DNA of 64,000 nucleotides from an uncultured Erythrobacter sp. (GCA_947503275.1 CANNCZ010000001.1:1364001-1428000); one strand, 5' to 3'. Shown: positions 1 to 8,943, counted from the first letter of the stretch. The notes: generated by a model from the letters alone, not told the origin. Program-made: numbers and translations.

Positions 1-600
1 CGCACAGATAATCCCGTGGACGCCACAGATGGGTTTAAGCCGGGTAAGGGCTGGCACTGCTGGACAGAGGAAGAGATAGCTCGATACGAGCAATATTGGC
101 CACTAGGCACCAAAGAGCGTCTAGCGTTCGCGTTGCTGCTCTACACGGCCCTGCGGCGCTCTGATATGGTGACAATCGGCAGACAGCATCGGCAAGGTGA
201 TGAGCTGGTTTTGAAGCATCAAAAGAACGACAGCGACACCATTATACCGATAGCCCCTGCCCTTGCCGCGGCTTTGGATGCGATGCCCCCTAGCCAGATG
301 ACCTATCTGCAAACCGAATTTGGAAAGCCGTTCACAAGCAACGGGTTTGGCAACTGGTTTCGGGATCGCTGCGACAAGGTTGGTTTGACGCATTGTTCGT
401 CGCATGGCCTGCGTAAGGCTATGAGCCGCCGACTCGCTGAAAGCGGCGCAACTGTTTTGGAGGGGCGCGCGATCACTGGCCACAAGACCGACAAAGAGTT
501 CCTGCACTATGCTGAGAAAGCGGACAAGCGCACCCTAGCAAGGGCTGGAATGGGCAAAGTGGTGGCGAACCCAATTGGCGAACGAAATGGCGAACCTTAG
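1..600 (+). CDS. Tyrosine recombinase/phage-type integrase, C-terminal part (runs off the left edge)
   Basis: This is the catalytic domain of a tyrosine recombinase, which would cut and rejoin DNA at an attachment site. The frame is open to base 1, so the gene starts upstream; a GTG at 16 is probably internal. The visible part shows the family's active-site order: Arg in ALRRSD, Lys in LKHQKND, the HGLRK box, a late His in ITGHKT and the nucleophilic Tyr in LHYAEK. The stop lies 34 bases before the 3' end of tRNA-Tyr and the gene points at it, the usual arrangement when a tRNA 3' end is the target. The element it belongs to should lie to the left. The catalytic family is clear; the type of element is not visible. 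Confidence 0.85.
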   Translation, partial: RTDNPVDATDGFKPGKGWHCWTEEEIARYEQYWPLGTKERLAFALLLYTALRRSDMVTIGRQHRQGDELVLKHQKNDSDTIIPIAPALAAALDAMPPSQMTYLQTEFGKPFTSNGFGNWFRDRCDKVGLTHCSSHGLRKAMSRRLAESGATVLEGRAITGHKTDKEFLHYAEKADKRTLARAGMGKVVANPIGERNGEP

Positions 601-634
601 AAAATGACGCGTTTTCAGAGATATACGCGAGCGG

Positions 635-720
635 TGGTGGACAGGATAGGATTCGAACCTATGTACGCTTGCGCGGGCAGATTTACAGTCTGCTGCCTTT
701 AACCACTCGGCCACCTGTCC
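635..720 (-). tRNA. tRNA-Tyr (GTA anticodon)
   Basis: Read on the minus strand, this 86-base gene starts GGACAGG and ends CCTGTCC-A-CCA, giving a perfect 7-bp acceptor stem and an encoded CCA. The anticodon stem-loop reads CAGACTGTAAATCTG with anticodon GTA. The long variable arm and the GTTCGAATC T-loop fit tRNA-Tyr. Its 3' end faces the integrase gene and is the likely attachment site. Confidence 0.96.
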
Positions 721-881
721 ACACATGGGCTCGTTCAAAAATACACGCGAAGGCGTATTGAAAAGAAGCGCCGCTCAAAGGAGCAGCGCTGCCGAGAGGC
801 GCCCCTTTGGCGAAGCGGCGCTTGCCTGTCAATGGGTCGACTGGCAGGGGAGCGCTCGAAATAGCGAAAGCGAGAATTGAA

Positions 882-1679
882 ATGTCAAAGGGCGAGCGCA
901 AACGCGCATTGCGTGGAAGAGCAGGCCGTATGAAGGGTGGGCGCGGATCCGGCAAAGGGTCACCCAGTGTCGTGCGTCTATGGGGCCGTCATCCGGTTGA
1001 GGCTGCGCTGAAAAATCCGGCACGCCAGCACCTCAAATTGTGGGCCACACTGGAGGGGATCGATAGCCTCGATGGTGATCTGCCCGAGAATTTTCCGATC
1101 CAACGAGCAGAAGTCGCAGACCTCGGACGGCTCGTCGCGAAAGACGCCCCACATCAAGGATTGGTGCTTGAATGCGAACCGTTGGAGGACCGTTTTCTCA
1201 ATGAAGTCGCATTGGGCAAACCCGGCGCGCCCGTCGTGGTCCTCGACCAGGTTACCGATCCGCACAATGTTGGCGCGATCCTGCGTTCAGCGGCCGCCTT
1301 CGGTGCCGCCTGTATCGTCACCCAAGACCGCCATGCACCGCCCGAAAGCGGCGTAATTGCGAAGTCTGCATCTGGTGCGCTGGAAACGATGCCATGGGTC
1401 CGGGTGGTCAACTTAGCCCGCGCGCTGGATGAGCTGGCCGAAGCGGGATATTGGCGCATCGGCATGGCGGGAGAGGCTGAGGCCACTTTGGCGGAAAGCA
1501 TGCCGACAGGCGCGCTTGCCATCGTGCTGGGCGCAGAGGGCGAAGGGCTGCGGCACAATATCGCCGGGCATTGCGATGCCCTCGCCCGGCTGCCGATCAC
1601 ATCAAATATCGAGAGTCTTAACGTTTCGAATGCAGCAGCAATTGCATTATACGCTGCGGCGACGCGTTCGTCGGAGTAA
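882..1679 (+). CDS. rlmB: 23S rRNA 2'-O-ribose methyltransferase, SpoU/TrmH family (RlmB-like)
   Basis: Likely methylates the 2'-OH of a guanosine in 23S rRNA using S-adenosylmethionine. The three SpoU signature motifs are present in order: DPHNVGAILRSAAAFG (motif 1), IVLGAEGEGLR (motif 2) and NIESLNVSNAAAIALY (motif 3), which together build the trefoil-knot cofactor site. A basic N-terminal segment precedes a short substrate-binding domain that begins at the LWGRHPVEAAL segment. I place the start at the ATG at 882; the frame stays open upstream to a TTG at 807, and an ATG at 930 is possible. The enzyme class is sure; G2251 as target is inferred from the overall arrangement. Confidence 0.9.
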   Translation: MSKGERKRALRGRAGRMKGGRGSGKGSPSVVRLWGRHPVEAALKNPARQHLKLWATLEGIDSLDGDLPENFPIQRAEVADLGRLVAKDAPHQGLVLECEPLEDRFLNEVALGKPGAPVVVLDQVTDPHNVGAILRSAAAFGAACIVTQDRHAPPESGVIAKSASGALETMPWVRVVNLARALDELAEAGYWRIGMAGEAEATLAESMPTGALAIVLGAEGEGLRHNIAGHCDALARLPITSNIESLNVSNAAAIALYAAATRSSE

Positions 1680-1704
1680 CTGCGTAATAGGGGAGAGATT
1701 TGCC

Positions 1705-2589
1705 ATGAACATTCAACGATCATCGAGGCTGGCTGCAACCGCAATGTTGGCGGGGCTTTCGCTGCTGCTTTCGGGTTGCTTTATGACGCCAGGCAAATTC
1801 ACCTCAGAGCTGGTTCTTACCGAAAACGACCGCTTCACCTTCACCTATGACGGTGAGATTTTCTTCCTGGGCCTGTCCAACCTTGCTCAGATGTCGGAGG
1901 CCTCCGAAGAGTTTGAGGCAGAGCCCTGCTATGTCGATACCACATTCGAAGAGCGCAAATGCAGCGCTAACGAATTGTCCGCACAGCGCGCCGAATGGGA
2001 AGCGGGTGCAGCCACGCGCGCCGCGGAAGCCGCGCAGCAAGCCGAACAAATGGCCGCGATGATGGGCGGCATTGACCCAACCGATCCCGAAGCAACCGCT
2101 GAATTGGCGCGCTTGCTACAACGGCAAGAAGGCTGGGAGCGGGTTGAGGACAAAGGCGATGGCGTGTTCGATGTGCGCTATTCGGTCAGCGGCGAATTGA
2201 GTCACGATTTCATGTTCCCTGTGATTGAGGACTTTCCGCTCGCCAATCCGTTCGTTCAAATCATCTTGCGAGACGGTGATGTGGTGCGTGTGAATGCGCC
2301 GGGCTTTGCTGCGCAGAATGAGACCAACCCGCTAGCTCCGATGATGGGCATGGGCGGTCTGGCGAGTCTTGCTGGGCTCGCCACGATTAGTGAACAAGCA
2401 GATGGCGCAGAGCAAATGCCGCAAATCCCCGAGATTGAGGGCACCTTCACGATTGTGACGAACGGAACGATCCGAGCAAACAACACCGATGAAGGATCAA
2501 CTCCAGGCCCTTCGGGTGACGTGCTGCGCTGGGATGTTTCGGCCCGCACAACTGATGCTCCCACCGCGCTCATCGACATGACTCGCTAA
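1705..2589 (+). CDS. Predicted lipoprotein of unknown function
   Basis: A 294-residue exported protein with a lipoprotein signal peptide: basic start, hydrophobic run and the lipobox LLLSGC, so Cys23 or nearby should be lipidated. The ATG at 1705 follows a good ribosome site (GGGGAGAG). An Ala/Glu-rich, probably helical stretch lies around residues 90-125, followed by a methionine- and glycine-rich segment (MMGMGG) and an acidic middle. It sits 25 bases after rlmB on the same strand and may be co-transcribed. I do not recognise a named family, and no catalytic motif is visible. Confidence 0.8.
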   Translation: MNIQRSSRLAATAMLAGLSLLLSGCFMTPGKFTSELVLTENDRFTFTYDGEIFFLGLSNLAQMSEASEEFEAEPCYVDTTFEERKCSANELSAQRAEWEAGAATRAAEAAQQAEQMAAMMGGIDPTDPEATAELARLLQRQEGWERVEDKGDGVFDVRYSVSGELSHDFMFPVIEDFPLANPFVQIILRDGDVVRVNAPGFAAQNETNPLAPMMGMGGLASLAGLATISEQADGAEQMPQIPEIEGTFTIVTNGTIRANNTDEGSTPGPSGDVLRWDVSARTTDAPTALIDMTR

Positions 2590-2607
2590 TCCGAACCTGC
2601 AAAGAAA

Positions 2608-2638
2608 GACCCCGCCAACCAGAACGGTTGACGGGGTC
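2608..2638 (-). terminator. Intrinsic terminator of hupB (possibly bidirectional)
   Basis: Two 13-base arms (GACCCCGTCAACC and GGTTGGCGGGGTC on the minus strand) flank a 5-base loop. On the minus strand the single imperfect position is a G-U pair and the stem is followed by TTTCTTT. On the plus strand that position is a C-A mismatch and there is no T run. It therefore serves hupB best but could also slow transcripts of the lipoprotein gene. Confidence 0.8.
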
Positions 2639-2689
2639 TGAAATGTCTTGCGCTATGCGCTGAACTAACTGCCGGTCTCCGGCCTCAGC

Positions 2690-2962
2690 TCAGTTGACGG
2701 CGTCCTTAAGACCCTTTCCGGCCTTGAATTTGGGTTGGTTCGAAGCCTTGATCGGCATCGGTTCACCAGTGCGAGGGTTGCGACCCATAGAGGCCTTACG
2801 TTTGGCCACGGCAAATGTACCAAACCCGACCAGCCGCACTTCATCACCGCCAGCCAGTGATTTCTGAATCGCGTCAAAAACACCCTCAACGGCATTCGAC
2901 GCGTCATTCTTGGAAAGTCCGCTGGATTCGGCAACTGCACTGATCAGATCATTCTTATTCAT
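2690..2962 (-). CDS. hupB: DNA-binding protein HU (HU-beta type)
   Basis: A 90-residue nucleoid protein that bends DNA nonspecifically as a dimer. It matches HU over its full length: an N-terminal helical part starting MNKNDLISAVAESSGLSK, the GFGTF turn, and the DNA-binding beta-arm with RNPRTGEPM. A strong ribosome site (AGGGGAA) precedes the ATG. It follows lon on the same strand, a gene order common in proteobacteria, but has its own promoter candidate and terminator. Confidence 0.97.
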   Translation of the reverse strand: MNKNDLISAVAESSGLSKNDASNAVEGVFDAIQKSLAGGDEVRLVGFGTFAVAKRKASMGRNPRTGEPMPIKASNQPKFKAGKGLKDAVN

Positions 2963-3027
2963 CTTCTCGTTCCCCTCGTTTCGTTCGCATTCGAAATTAA
3001 ATGAATCGCCACCACCACAGAAAAACG

Positions 3028-3056
3028 TTCTGAGCCGTTTTTCAGAAGGCTGTCAA
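3028..3056 (-). promoter_or_regulatory. Candidate sigma-70 promoter of hupB
   Basis: On the minus strand a perfect -35 box TTGACA (3056-3051) is followed after 17 bases by TCAGAA (3033-3028), a weak -10 box. It lies about 65-95 bases upstream of the hupB start, in the lon-hupB gap. The -35 match and spacing are good; the -10 is poor, so this is a suggestion. Confidence 0.4.
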
Positions 3057-3221
3057 AGGCAAAATCGCCCGGAAATGCGCCAGTTTGGGGCAATCGACGC
3101 AATGATGCGCCAAATGCAAGCCCGCCTTGGGCACGACAAAACTCCTGCTGACAATCAGCAATTGTTCGATTGGAATAGCGACCCTGCCACGATTCGCGGC
3201 AAGTCCGGTTTCACTAGCGGA

Positions 3222-5642
3222 TCAATGTGCGGTTGGCACGTCCGAACCCGCGCCGCTGCCTCCGGAAGAGCCACTTTGCGACTGATTGCCCGGTTGAGAG
3301 GCTAAGTCGTCCGCTTCGGTCCACTCAATCGGCGAAGGCATTTCCGTCAGCGCATGTTCCAGAACCTGATCAACATGGCTGACGGGCAGGATTTCCAACC
3401 CTTCTTTCACATTATCAGGGATTTCGGCGAGGTCTTTGACGTTTTCCTCAGGGATTAGGACAGTGCCGATACCCCCGCGCAAAGCCGCAAGCAGCTTCTC
3501 TTTCAAACCACCAATCGGCAGCACACGCCCGCGCAATGTCACTTCGCCCGTCATCGCGACATCCGGACGCACAGTCGCACCCGTCAGCGACGATACGATG
3601 GATGTCACCATACCGATCCCCGCGCTTGGCCCGTCTTTTGGTACGGCCCCTTCGGGCAGGTGGATATGGATGTTCTTACGATGGAAAATCGACGGCTTGA
3701 TGCCGTAGGTTGGCGCACGTGCTTTCACGAAAGAAAATGCCGCTGCGACGCTTTCTTGCATAACATCGCCGAGCTTGCCGGTCGTTTTCACCTCGCCCTT
3801 ACCCGGAGTCGTCACGCTTTCGATGGTCAAGAGCTCGCCGCCAACAGAGGTCCAAGCCAGCCCAGTGACCGCCCCAACCTGCGCTTCATCCTCGCTCATA
3901 CCGTGCTTGAATTTTCGCACGCCGGCAAAGTCACCCAGATTATCTGGCGTGATTGTGATCGAGGTTGCTTCTTTCTCAAGGATTTTGCGCAGGCTCTTAC
4001 GCGCAAGACGTGCGATCTCACGCTCCAAAGTCCGCACCCCGGCCTCGCGCGTGTAATATCGGATTAGATCGCGCAGGCCTTCGTCGGTCAGCTCAAATTC
4101 GCTTTCCTTCAAACCATGCGTCTCAACCTGTTTGGAAATCAGGTGACGCTTGGCAATCTCAACCTTCTCGTCCTCCGTATACCCTTCCAGCCGGATGATC
4201 TCCATCCGATCGAGCAGCGGTTGCGGCAAATCGAGACTGTTTGCGGTGGTCACAAACATGATGTCCGACAGGTCAAGGTCCAGCTCAAGATAATGGTCTT
4301 GGAACTTGTTGTTCTGTTCCGGATCGAGCACTTCGAGCAAAGCCGATGCCGGATCACCCCGGAAATCCTGACCCAGCTTATCAATCTCATCGAGCAAGAA
4401 GAGCGGGTTGCTGGTCCCGGCCTTTTTGAGATTGGAGACGATCTTGCCCGGCATCGAACCAATGTAGGTGCGCCGATGCCCACGGATCTCAGCTTCATCA
4501 CGCACCCCGCCCAGCGACTGGCGCACAAATTCACGGCCCGTTGCCTTGGCGATACTCTTACCAAGTGAGGTTTTACCGACACCCGGTGGCCCGACGAGGC
4601 ATAGGATCGGACCTTTCAACTTGTTCGTACGCGCCTGCACCGCGAGATATTCGATGATGCGATCCTTGACCTTCTCAAGGCCGTAATGGTCAGCATCCAG
4701 CACCAATTGGGCCTTGCCAATGTCCTTTTTGACCTTTGATTTCTTTCCCCAAGGTAAGCCCAGCAGCACATCAAGATAATTGCGAACAACCGTCGCCTCC
4801 GCACTCATCGGCTGCATGCCTTTAAGCTTTTTCAGCTCAGCTTTCGCTTTAGTTTTGGCTTCTTTAGAAAGCTTGGTCTTTTCGATCGTCTCGGTCAGTT
4901 CGGCGATCTCATCACCGTCTTCGCCGTCGCCTCCGCCCAGCTCGCTCTGAATGGCCTTCAATTGCTCATTGAGGTAATATTCGCGCTGGGTTTTCTCCAT
5001 TTGGCGTTTGACCCGCCCACGAATTTTGCGCTCCACCTGAAGCACAGACAACTCGCCTTCCATAAAGGCCATGACCAGTTCGAGACGCTTTAACGGGTTT
5101 GCTTCGGTCAACAGGGATTGCTTGTCAGAAACCTTGGCATTGAGCGCCGCCGCGATTGTGTCTGCGAGCACGCTCGCATCATCAACATCGGTGAGGTCGA
5201 CATTCGTCTCATCGCCCATCTTCTTATTCAGCTTGGCGTACTCACCGAACTGGTCAGTCACCTGCCGCATCAAAGCAGTAACCTCGGTCCCTGCCACGGT
5301 CTCAGGCTCTTGTAGATCAATCTCCGCCAAAACGTATCCGTCTTGCGCGCGCAGAGACGACAGCGTGGCCCGCTCCGTCCCCTCAACCAGAACCCGCACG
5401 GTGCCATCTGGCAGTTTCAGCAATTGTAGAACCTGCGCCAGAACACCAACATCATAGAGATCATGGCCCTCTGGATCATCGCAGGCAGGATCAAGCTGCG
5501 CGAGCAGGAAGATATCTTTCGACGATTCCATCGCCGCCTCCAACGCTGCAACCGATTTATCACGCCCCACAAACAAGGGCACAACCATGCCGGGAAACAC
5601 GACAATGTCGCGCAGGGGAAGGAGAGGGAAATGCTGTGTCAT
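3222..5642 (-). CDS. lon: ATP-dependent Lon protease
   Basis: A cytosolic AAA+ serine protease that degrades misfolded and regulatory proteins. At 806 residues it has normal length. The N-terminal substrate domain begins FPLLPLRDIVVFPGM, a coiled region lies around 200-275, Walker A GPPGVGKTS is at 351-359, and Walker B FLLDEIDK follows. The protease domain carries the Ser-Lys dyad: Ser673 in PKDGPSAG and Lys716 in GGLKEK. The C-terminus ends with an unusual Gly/Ser/Gln-rich tail of about 25 residues. hupB lies downstream on the same strand. Confidence 0.98.
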   Translation of the reverse strand: MTQHFPLLPLRDIVVFPGMVVPLFVGRDKSVAALEAAMESSKDIFLLAQLDPACDDPEGHDLYDVGVLAQVLQLLKLPDGTVRVLVEGTERATLSSLRAQDGYVLAEIDLQEPETVAGTEVTALMRQVTDQFGEYAKLNKKMGDETNVDLTDVDDASVLADTIAAALNAKVSDKQSLLTEANPLKRLELVMAFMEGELSVLQVERKIRGRVKRQMEKTQREYYLNEQLKAIQSELGGGDGEDGDEIAELTETIEKTKLSKEAKTKAKAELKKLKGMQPMSAEATVVRNYLDVLLGLPWGKKSKVKKDIGKAQLVLDADHYGLEKVKDRIIEYLAVQARTNKLKGPILCLVGPPGVGKTSLGKSIAKATGREFVRQSLGGVRDEAEIRGHRRTYIGSMPGKIVSNLKKAGTSNPLFLLDEIDKLGQDFRGDPASALLEVLDPEQNNKFQDHYLELDLDLSDIMFVTTANSLDLPQPLLDRMEIIRLEGYTEDEKVEIAKRHLISKQVETHGLKESEFELTDEGLRDLIRYYTREAGVRTLEREIARLARKSLRKILEKEATSITITPDNLGDFAGVRKFKHGMSEDEAQVGAVTGLAWTSVGGELLTIESVTTPGKGEVKTTGKLGDVMQESVAAAFSFVKARAPTYGIKPSIFHRKNIHIHLPEGAVPKDGPSAGIGMVTSIVSSLTGATVRPDVAMTGEVTLRGRVLPIGGLKEKLLAALRGGIGTVLIPEENVKDLAEIPDNVKEGLEILPVSHVDQVLEHALTEMPSPIEWTEADDLASQPGNQSQSGSSGGSGAGSDVPTAH

Positions 5643-5759
5643 TTTGGATATCCGTGGCCGCCATTTGGGCGCGCCGTTTCAAAGAATATGGGAAGCCGCA
5701 CCCCGCCTCGCAATGGCGGGTGTGAGGAAGCTGTGGATGTGGTTAGAAGTCCGGTGACC

Positions 5760-6530
5760 TTAAGCCCATTCGTTCAGGTCAAGGTTCGCCAAATCGGCCG
5801 CTAAATCAGGGTGCCGTTTGTCGAGGTAACGATTGGCTTTGCGATACACTGGCTTGAGGTAGTCCTTCAAAGCATCCTTAGACTGCCCGGCTCCATCGAA
5901 ACGTCGCTCAAACATAGCAATAGCTGTGACCAGCGCATTTTCAGACAAATAGCCCGACGTCTTCGATTCCCAGCCCTGCATCGCGCCGTCGTTAAATTGA
6001 CCGAAATTTCGAGCGCTGTTCGCCAAGAAGATACCGAAGCCCAGATAAACTGCCATGCAATCGGTCGCGTGTTCCTCCAATGCTTCTCCCCCGGGAGGCA
6101 TGCCCAGCGAGTGAATTACAAGATGCGCCAACTCATGAGCGAAAGTTGCAACCAATGCGTCGGGCTGGCGCAGCAATGCGGGATCATAGCGGATGACCGG
6201 TGTGTTGCCCTCAACACTGAATGTCCCCAGCGCACTGCTTTGCGAAAAGAGCCCTGTTGCGAGACCGGTATCAACCCGCTCGCGCTGCGCCGCGCCTTTC
6301 TCCAAGCGGCATTCCCAGCTTTCGAGCCCAGCGGCGCGCTTCACAGCTACAAAAAGGTCACTCGCGGTTGAAGCGGATTTCAGGCCAGGGTCGTCAGGCA
6401 AAACCAATTGCGGCGCGAACCCGTCCACGCCATCGCGTTTGCCAAGCGTCCGATCAATCCAGGCAAAACAGGCCAAAAGCCATTCAAACTCATCGCGATC
6501 TATCGGCGGCGATGGTCCAAATAGACCCAC
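5760..6530 (-). CDS. HELAH-motif zinc-metallopeptidase-like protein, function unknown
   Basis: A 256-residue protein with no signal peptide. Around residues 133-139 it carries FAHELAHLVI, a classic HExxH zinc motif, and about 20 residues later EEHATDCMAVYLG, which offers an acidic third ligand as in gluzincin-like peptidases. I therefore infer a soluble zinc hydrolase, but the exact family is not one I recognise. It starts with a GTG only 7 bases after the ybaB stop, so it is probably the last gene of a dnaX-ybaB operon. No partner or substrate is evident. Confidence 0.75.
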   Translation of the reverse strand: MGLFGPSPPIDRDEFEWLLACFAWIDRTLGKRDGVDGFAPQLVLPDDPGLKSASTASDLFVAVKRAAGLESWECRLEKGAAQRERVDTGLATGLFSQSSALGTFSVEGNTPVIRYDPALLRQPDALVATFAHELAHLVIHSLGMPPGGEALEEHATDCMAVYLGFGIFLANSARNFGQFNDGAMQGWESKTSGYLSENALVTAIAMFERRFDGAGQSKDALKDYLKPVYRKANRYLDKRHPDLAADLANLDLNEWA

Positions 6531-6537
6531 GGCGAAT

Positions 6538-6879
6538 TCACCCCATACCCGGCAGGTTAAAGCCCGGTGGTAGGCCCATGCCGCCTTGCATCTCTTTCAT
6601 CTGCTCTTCGGACACCCGATCCGCTTTGTCGCGCGCGTCGTTAAAGGCGGCCGTCACCAGATCTTCGACGATGTTTTTCTCATCGGGCTTCATCAGGCTG
6701 TCATCGATACTGACGCCTAGGATGCGCCCTTTTGCAGATGCGCGCACTGTCACCAATCCGCCGCCTGCTTTGCCCTCAACCTCGATCGCATCCAGTTTGA
6801 CCTGCATGTCGTTCATCTGGTTCTGGATCGTTTCAGCCGCTTGTTGAGCAGCCTGCATCATTTCTTCCATGCTCTTCAT
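6538..6879 (-). CDS. ybaB: YbaB/EbfC nucleoid-associated protein
   Basis: A 113-residue DNA-binding dimer of the YbaB/EbfC family. The start at 6879 (MKSMEEMMQ) follows an AAAGGAA ribosome site; the frame is open further upstream but would run into dnaX. The helical N-terminus (KSMEEMMQAAQQAAETIQ), the central GGGLVTVRASAKG sheet and the Gly/Pro/Met-rich tail (GLPPGFNLPGMG) are family hallmarks. It begins 19 bases after dnaX, the conserved dnaX-ybaB pair usually followed by recR; here recR is replaced by the HELAH peptidase-like gene. Confidence 0.94.
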   Translation of the reverse strand: MKSMEEMMQAAQQAAETIQNQMNDMQVKLDAIEVEGKAGGGLVTVRASAKGRILGVSIDDSLMKPDEKNIVEDLVTAAFNDARDKADRVSEEQMKEMQGGMGLPPGFNLPGMG

Positions 6880-6898
6880 GGCCGGGGGTTCCTTTCGT

Positions 6899-8707
6899 TC
6901 AATTCCATTTACCGCCTGCCGAAGCAGCACGGGCCAAGTTGTCTTTGGGGTCGATCAATTCCGCATCGGGGAATGCCTCTTTGGCCGCTTTGACCAAGGG
7001 GTGGGCTTCGATCCGCTCCCTGTTCGCTTTCGCATCGGCCTCTGCCATCTCGCGCAGCGACGGTTTGGCATCTCCGCTTCCACGTTCAACCAGCCAACGC
7101 TTTCCGGTGAGCTTAAACAGAGCATCGCGGATATCGGGTACGGGATCATCCGAGTAATTGTCAGCGGGCTCAAAAACCAGGTGCTCAGACGACAGCTCAA
7201 TCACTCGCACCCGGTCCCGCATCATCTGGGCAACGCGCAGCTGTCCTGCCTGATCGACCTGTTCGACCAAATCACCCCAGTCCATCGAAGCGCTCGCGGC
7301 AGGCGCATTGGCCGCAGGTTCGCTCGATTGCGGTGTAGCCGAAGGAGCAGGTCCAGACTTCGCAATCTCTTCAATCCGCGCCGCAAGTTTACCCGGATCG
7401 GGCATTTGCGCTGCATGCAGCACCCGCAGCAGCGCCATTTGCAACGACACAAGCGGATCGGGAGCTTGCCGCACCTCGTCATGCCCTTTCAGCAACAATT
7501 GCCACAGTCGGTGCAGTTCAGGTGCGCCCAATCGCTTGGCGAAATCGGCCAAAGCCGTGCGCTCTTCCTCGCTCGGCGCATCGGGTTCGCCGCCAGCCAC
7601 TTGCGCCAAAGTGATGCGGTGCACCAGATCCATCAGCGCTCGCATCAGTGCAAGCGGCTCGACACCGAGCGCGTATTGGTCGGCAATCGCCGCGATCAAC
7701 GCCTTGGCATCACCTTCCAACATATGGTTGAGCAATCGCCGTTGCGCGCCTTTGTCCGCAAGGCCCAGCATGTCACGGACGCGCTCTGCAGAAACCTTGC
7801 TGCCAGCATCCATATCCGCATGGGCAATCGCCTGATCGAGGATTGATAGGCCATCGCGCACTGATCCTTCGGAAGCACCAGCGATAATGCGCAACGCTTC
7901 GTCTTCGGCCTCAACGCCTTCCAATCCACAGACACGCGCGAAATGGTCAGCGAGCATTTCCGCGGGGATCCGTCTCAGATCGAAGCGTTGCGTACGGCTG
8001 AGCACAGTCACCGGAAGCTTTTCAACTTCTGTAGTTGCGAAGAGGAATTTGACGTGCGCAGGCGGTTCTTCAAGTGTCTTAAGCAACGCATTGAATGCAT
8101 TGCGCGACAGCATGTGAACCTCATCAATGATGTAGATTTTGTAGCGCGCGGAAACGGCGGCATAACGCACCTGTTCGATGATCTCACGCACATCATCGAC
8201 GCCGGTATGGCTCGCGGCATCCATCTCAATCACGTCGATATGGCGACCCTCGGCAATCGCGCGGCACGGTTCGCATTCCCCGCATGGATCAATCGTCGGC
8301 CCGCCTTGCCCATCGGCCCCAACACAGTTCAGCGCTTTCGCAATAAGCCGCGCCGTCGACGTCTTGCCGACCCCGCGCACGCCAGTCATCAGGAATGCAT
8401 GAGCAAGCCGGTCCCGCTCAATCGCATTGCCGAGCGTGCGAACCATCGGTTCTTGGCCGATCAACTCCGAAAATGTCTGAGGTCGGTATTTGCGCGCAAG
8501 CACGCGATACGGCTGGTTGCTTTCTGCGGGCGGATTTTCGGACGGCGCCACAGGTTCAGACGGCGCAGGCGGTTCCGTTGCAGCAGGAGGCGCATCGCCG
8601 AACATAGAGTTTTGCCCAGCCGCTTCCAGCTCAGCTGCCGTGGGAGCGGCATCCTCTTCATTTTCGGGCCCTTCATTCTCAGGCATATCTGGATCGGAAT
8701 CAGTCAC
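6899..8707 (-). CDS. dnaX: DNA polymerase III subunit gamma/tau
   Basis: The clamp-loader ATPase subunit of the replicase. After an acidic, Pro/Ala-rich N-terminal extension of about 65 residues comes the DnaX core: YRVLARKYRPQTFSELIGQ, Walker A GVRGVGKTS, the four-cysteine zinc site in CVGADGQGG..CGECEPC, Walker B IIDEVHMLS and sensor 1 FLFATTEVEKLP. The C-terminal part corresponds to the tau-specific region. The start is uncertain: I use a GTG at 8707, with an ATG at 8686 and a TTG at 8716 as alternatives; none has a clear ribosome site. No frameshift slippery site was evident to me. Confidence 0.95.
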   Translation of the reverse strand: MTDSDPDMPENEGPENEEDAAPTAAELEAAGQNSMFGDAPPAATEPPAPSEPVAPSENPPAESNQPYRVLARKYRPQTFSELIGQEPMVRTLGNAIERDRLAHAFLMTGVRGVGKTSTARLIAKALNCVGADGQGGPTIDPCGECEPCRAIAEGRHIDVIEMDAASHTGVDDVREIIEQVRYAAVSARYKIYIIDEVHMLSRNAFNALLKTLEEPPAHVKFLFATTEVEKLPVTVLSRTQRFDLRRIPAEMLADHFARVCGLEGVEAEDEALRIIAGASEGSVRDGLSILDQAIAHADMDAGSKVSAERVRDMLGLADKGAQRRLLNHMLEGDAKALIAAIADQYALGVEPLALMRALMDLVHRITLAQVAGGEPDAPSEEERTALADFAKRLGAPELHRLWQLLLKGHDEVRQAPDPLVSLQMALLRVLHAAQMPDPGKLAARIEEIAKSGPAPSATPQSSEPAANAPAASASMDWGDLVEQVDQAGQLRVAQMMRDRVRVIELSSEHLVFEPADNYSDDPVPDIRDALFKLTGKRWLVERGSGDAKPSLREMAEADAKANRERIEAHPLVKAAKEAFPDAELIDPKDNLARAASAGGKWN

Positions 8708-8769
8708 GCCGCGCAAGCTACGCGTTCAACACCCGTTTGTCATGGCGCAGATTGAGGACGGATTGGGAA

Positions 8770-8864
8770 AATAATAGGAGCCGAGCGACCCGTCGCAATT
8801 CACCTGGGCTGCTTCCTTCCGGACCTGACCCGGTGAGCAAACGCAAACGTCCACCCGACTCCCG
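8770..8864 (-). ncRNA. ffs: Signal recognition particle 4.5S RNA
   Basis: The minus strand contains the nearly invariant SRP domain IV core GTCAGGTCCGGAAGGAAGCA with the GGAA tetraloop and the flanking GCAGCCC. Outer arms GGAGTCGGG and CTCGGCTCC pair to form the long bacterial small SRP hairpin. A promoter candidate ends about 7 bases before the proposed 5' end, and TATTATTTT follows the 3' arm. Ends are accurate to a few bases. Confidence 0.93.
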
Positions 8865-8870
8865 CAACCC

Positions 8871-8898
8871 TTTATGGTGAGGGGCTTGCATTTATCAA
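8871..8898 (-). promoter_or_regulatory. Candidate promoter of the SRP RNA gene
   Basis: On the minus strand TTGATA (8898-8893) and CATAAA (8876-8871) are spaced by 16 bases and place transcription start near 8864, the expected 5' end of the SRP RNA. The agreement with the RNA end is the main support. Confidence 0.5.
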
Positions 8899-8943
8899 GC
8901 CATTTGACGAAAGTTGGGCAAAGCAAAAGGGAATTTCAAAAAT

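Noticed and set aside
535..738. Minus-strand frame with VAEWLKAADCKSA
   Set aside because: It is translated from the tRNA-Tyr gene; this peptide is a well-known artefact of reading through tRNAs.
6899..8707. Programmed frameshift in dnaX producing gamma
   Set aside because: I saw no A-rich slippery sequence followed by a clear hairpin, so I do not claim one.
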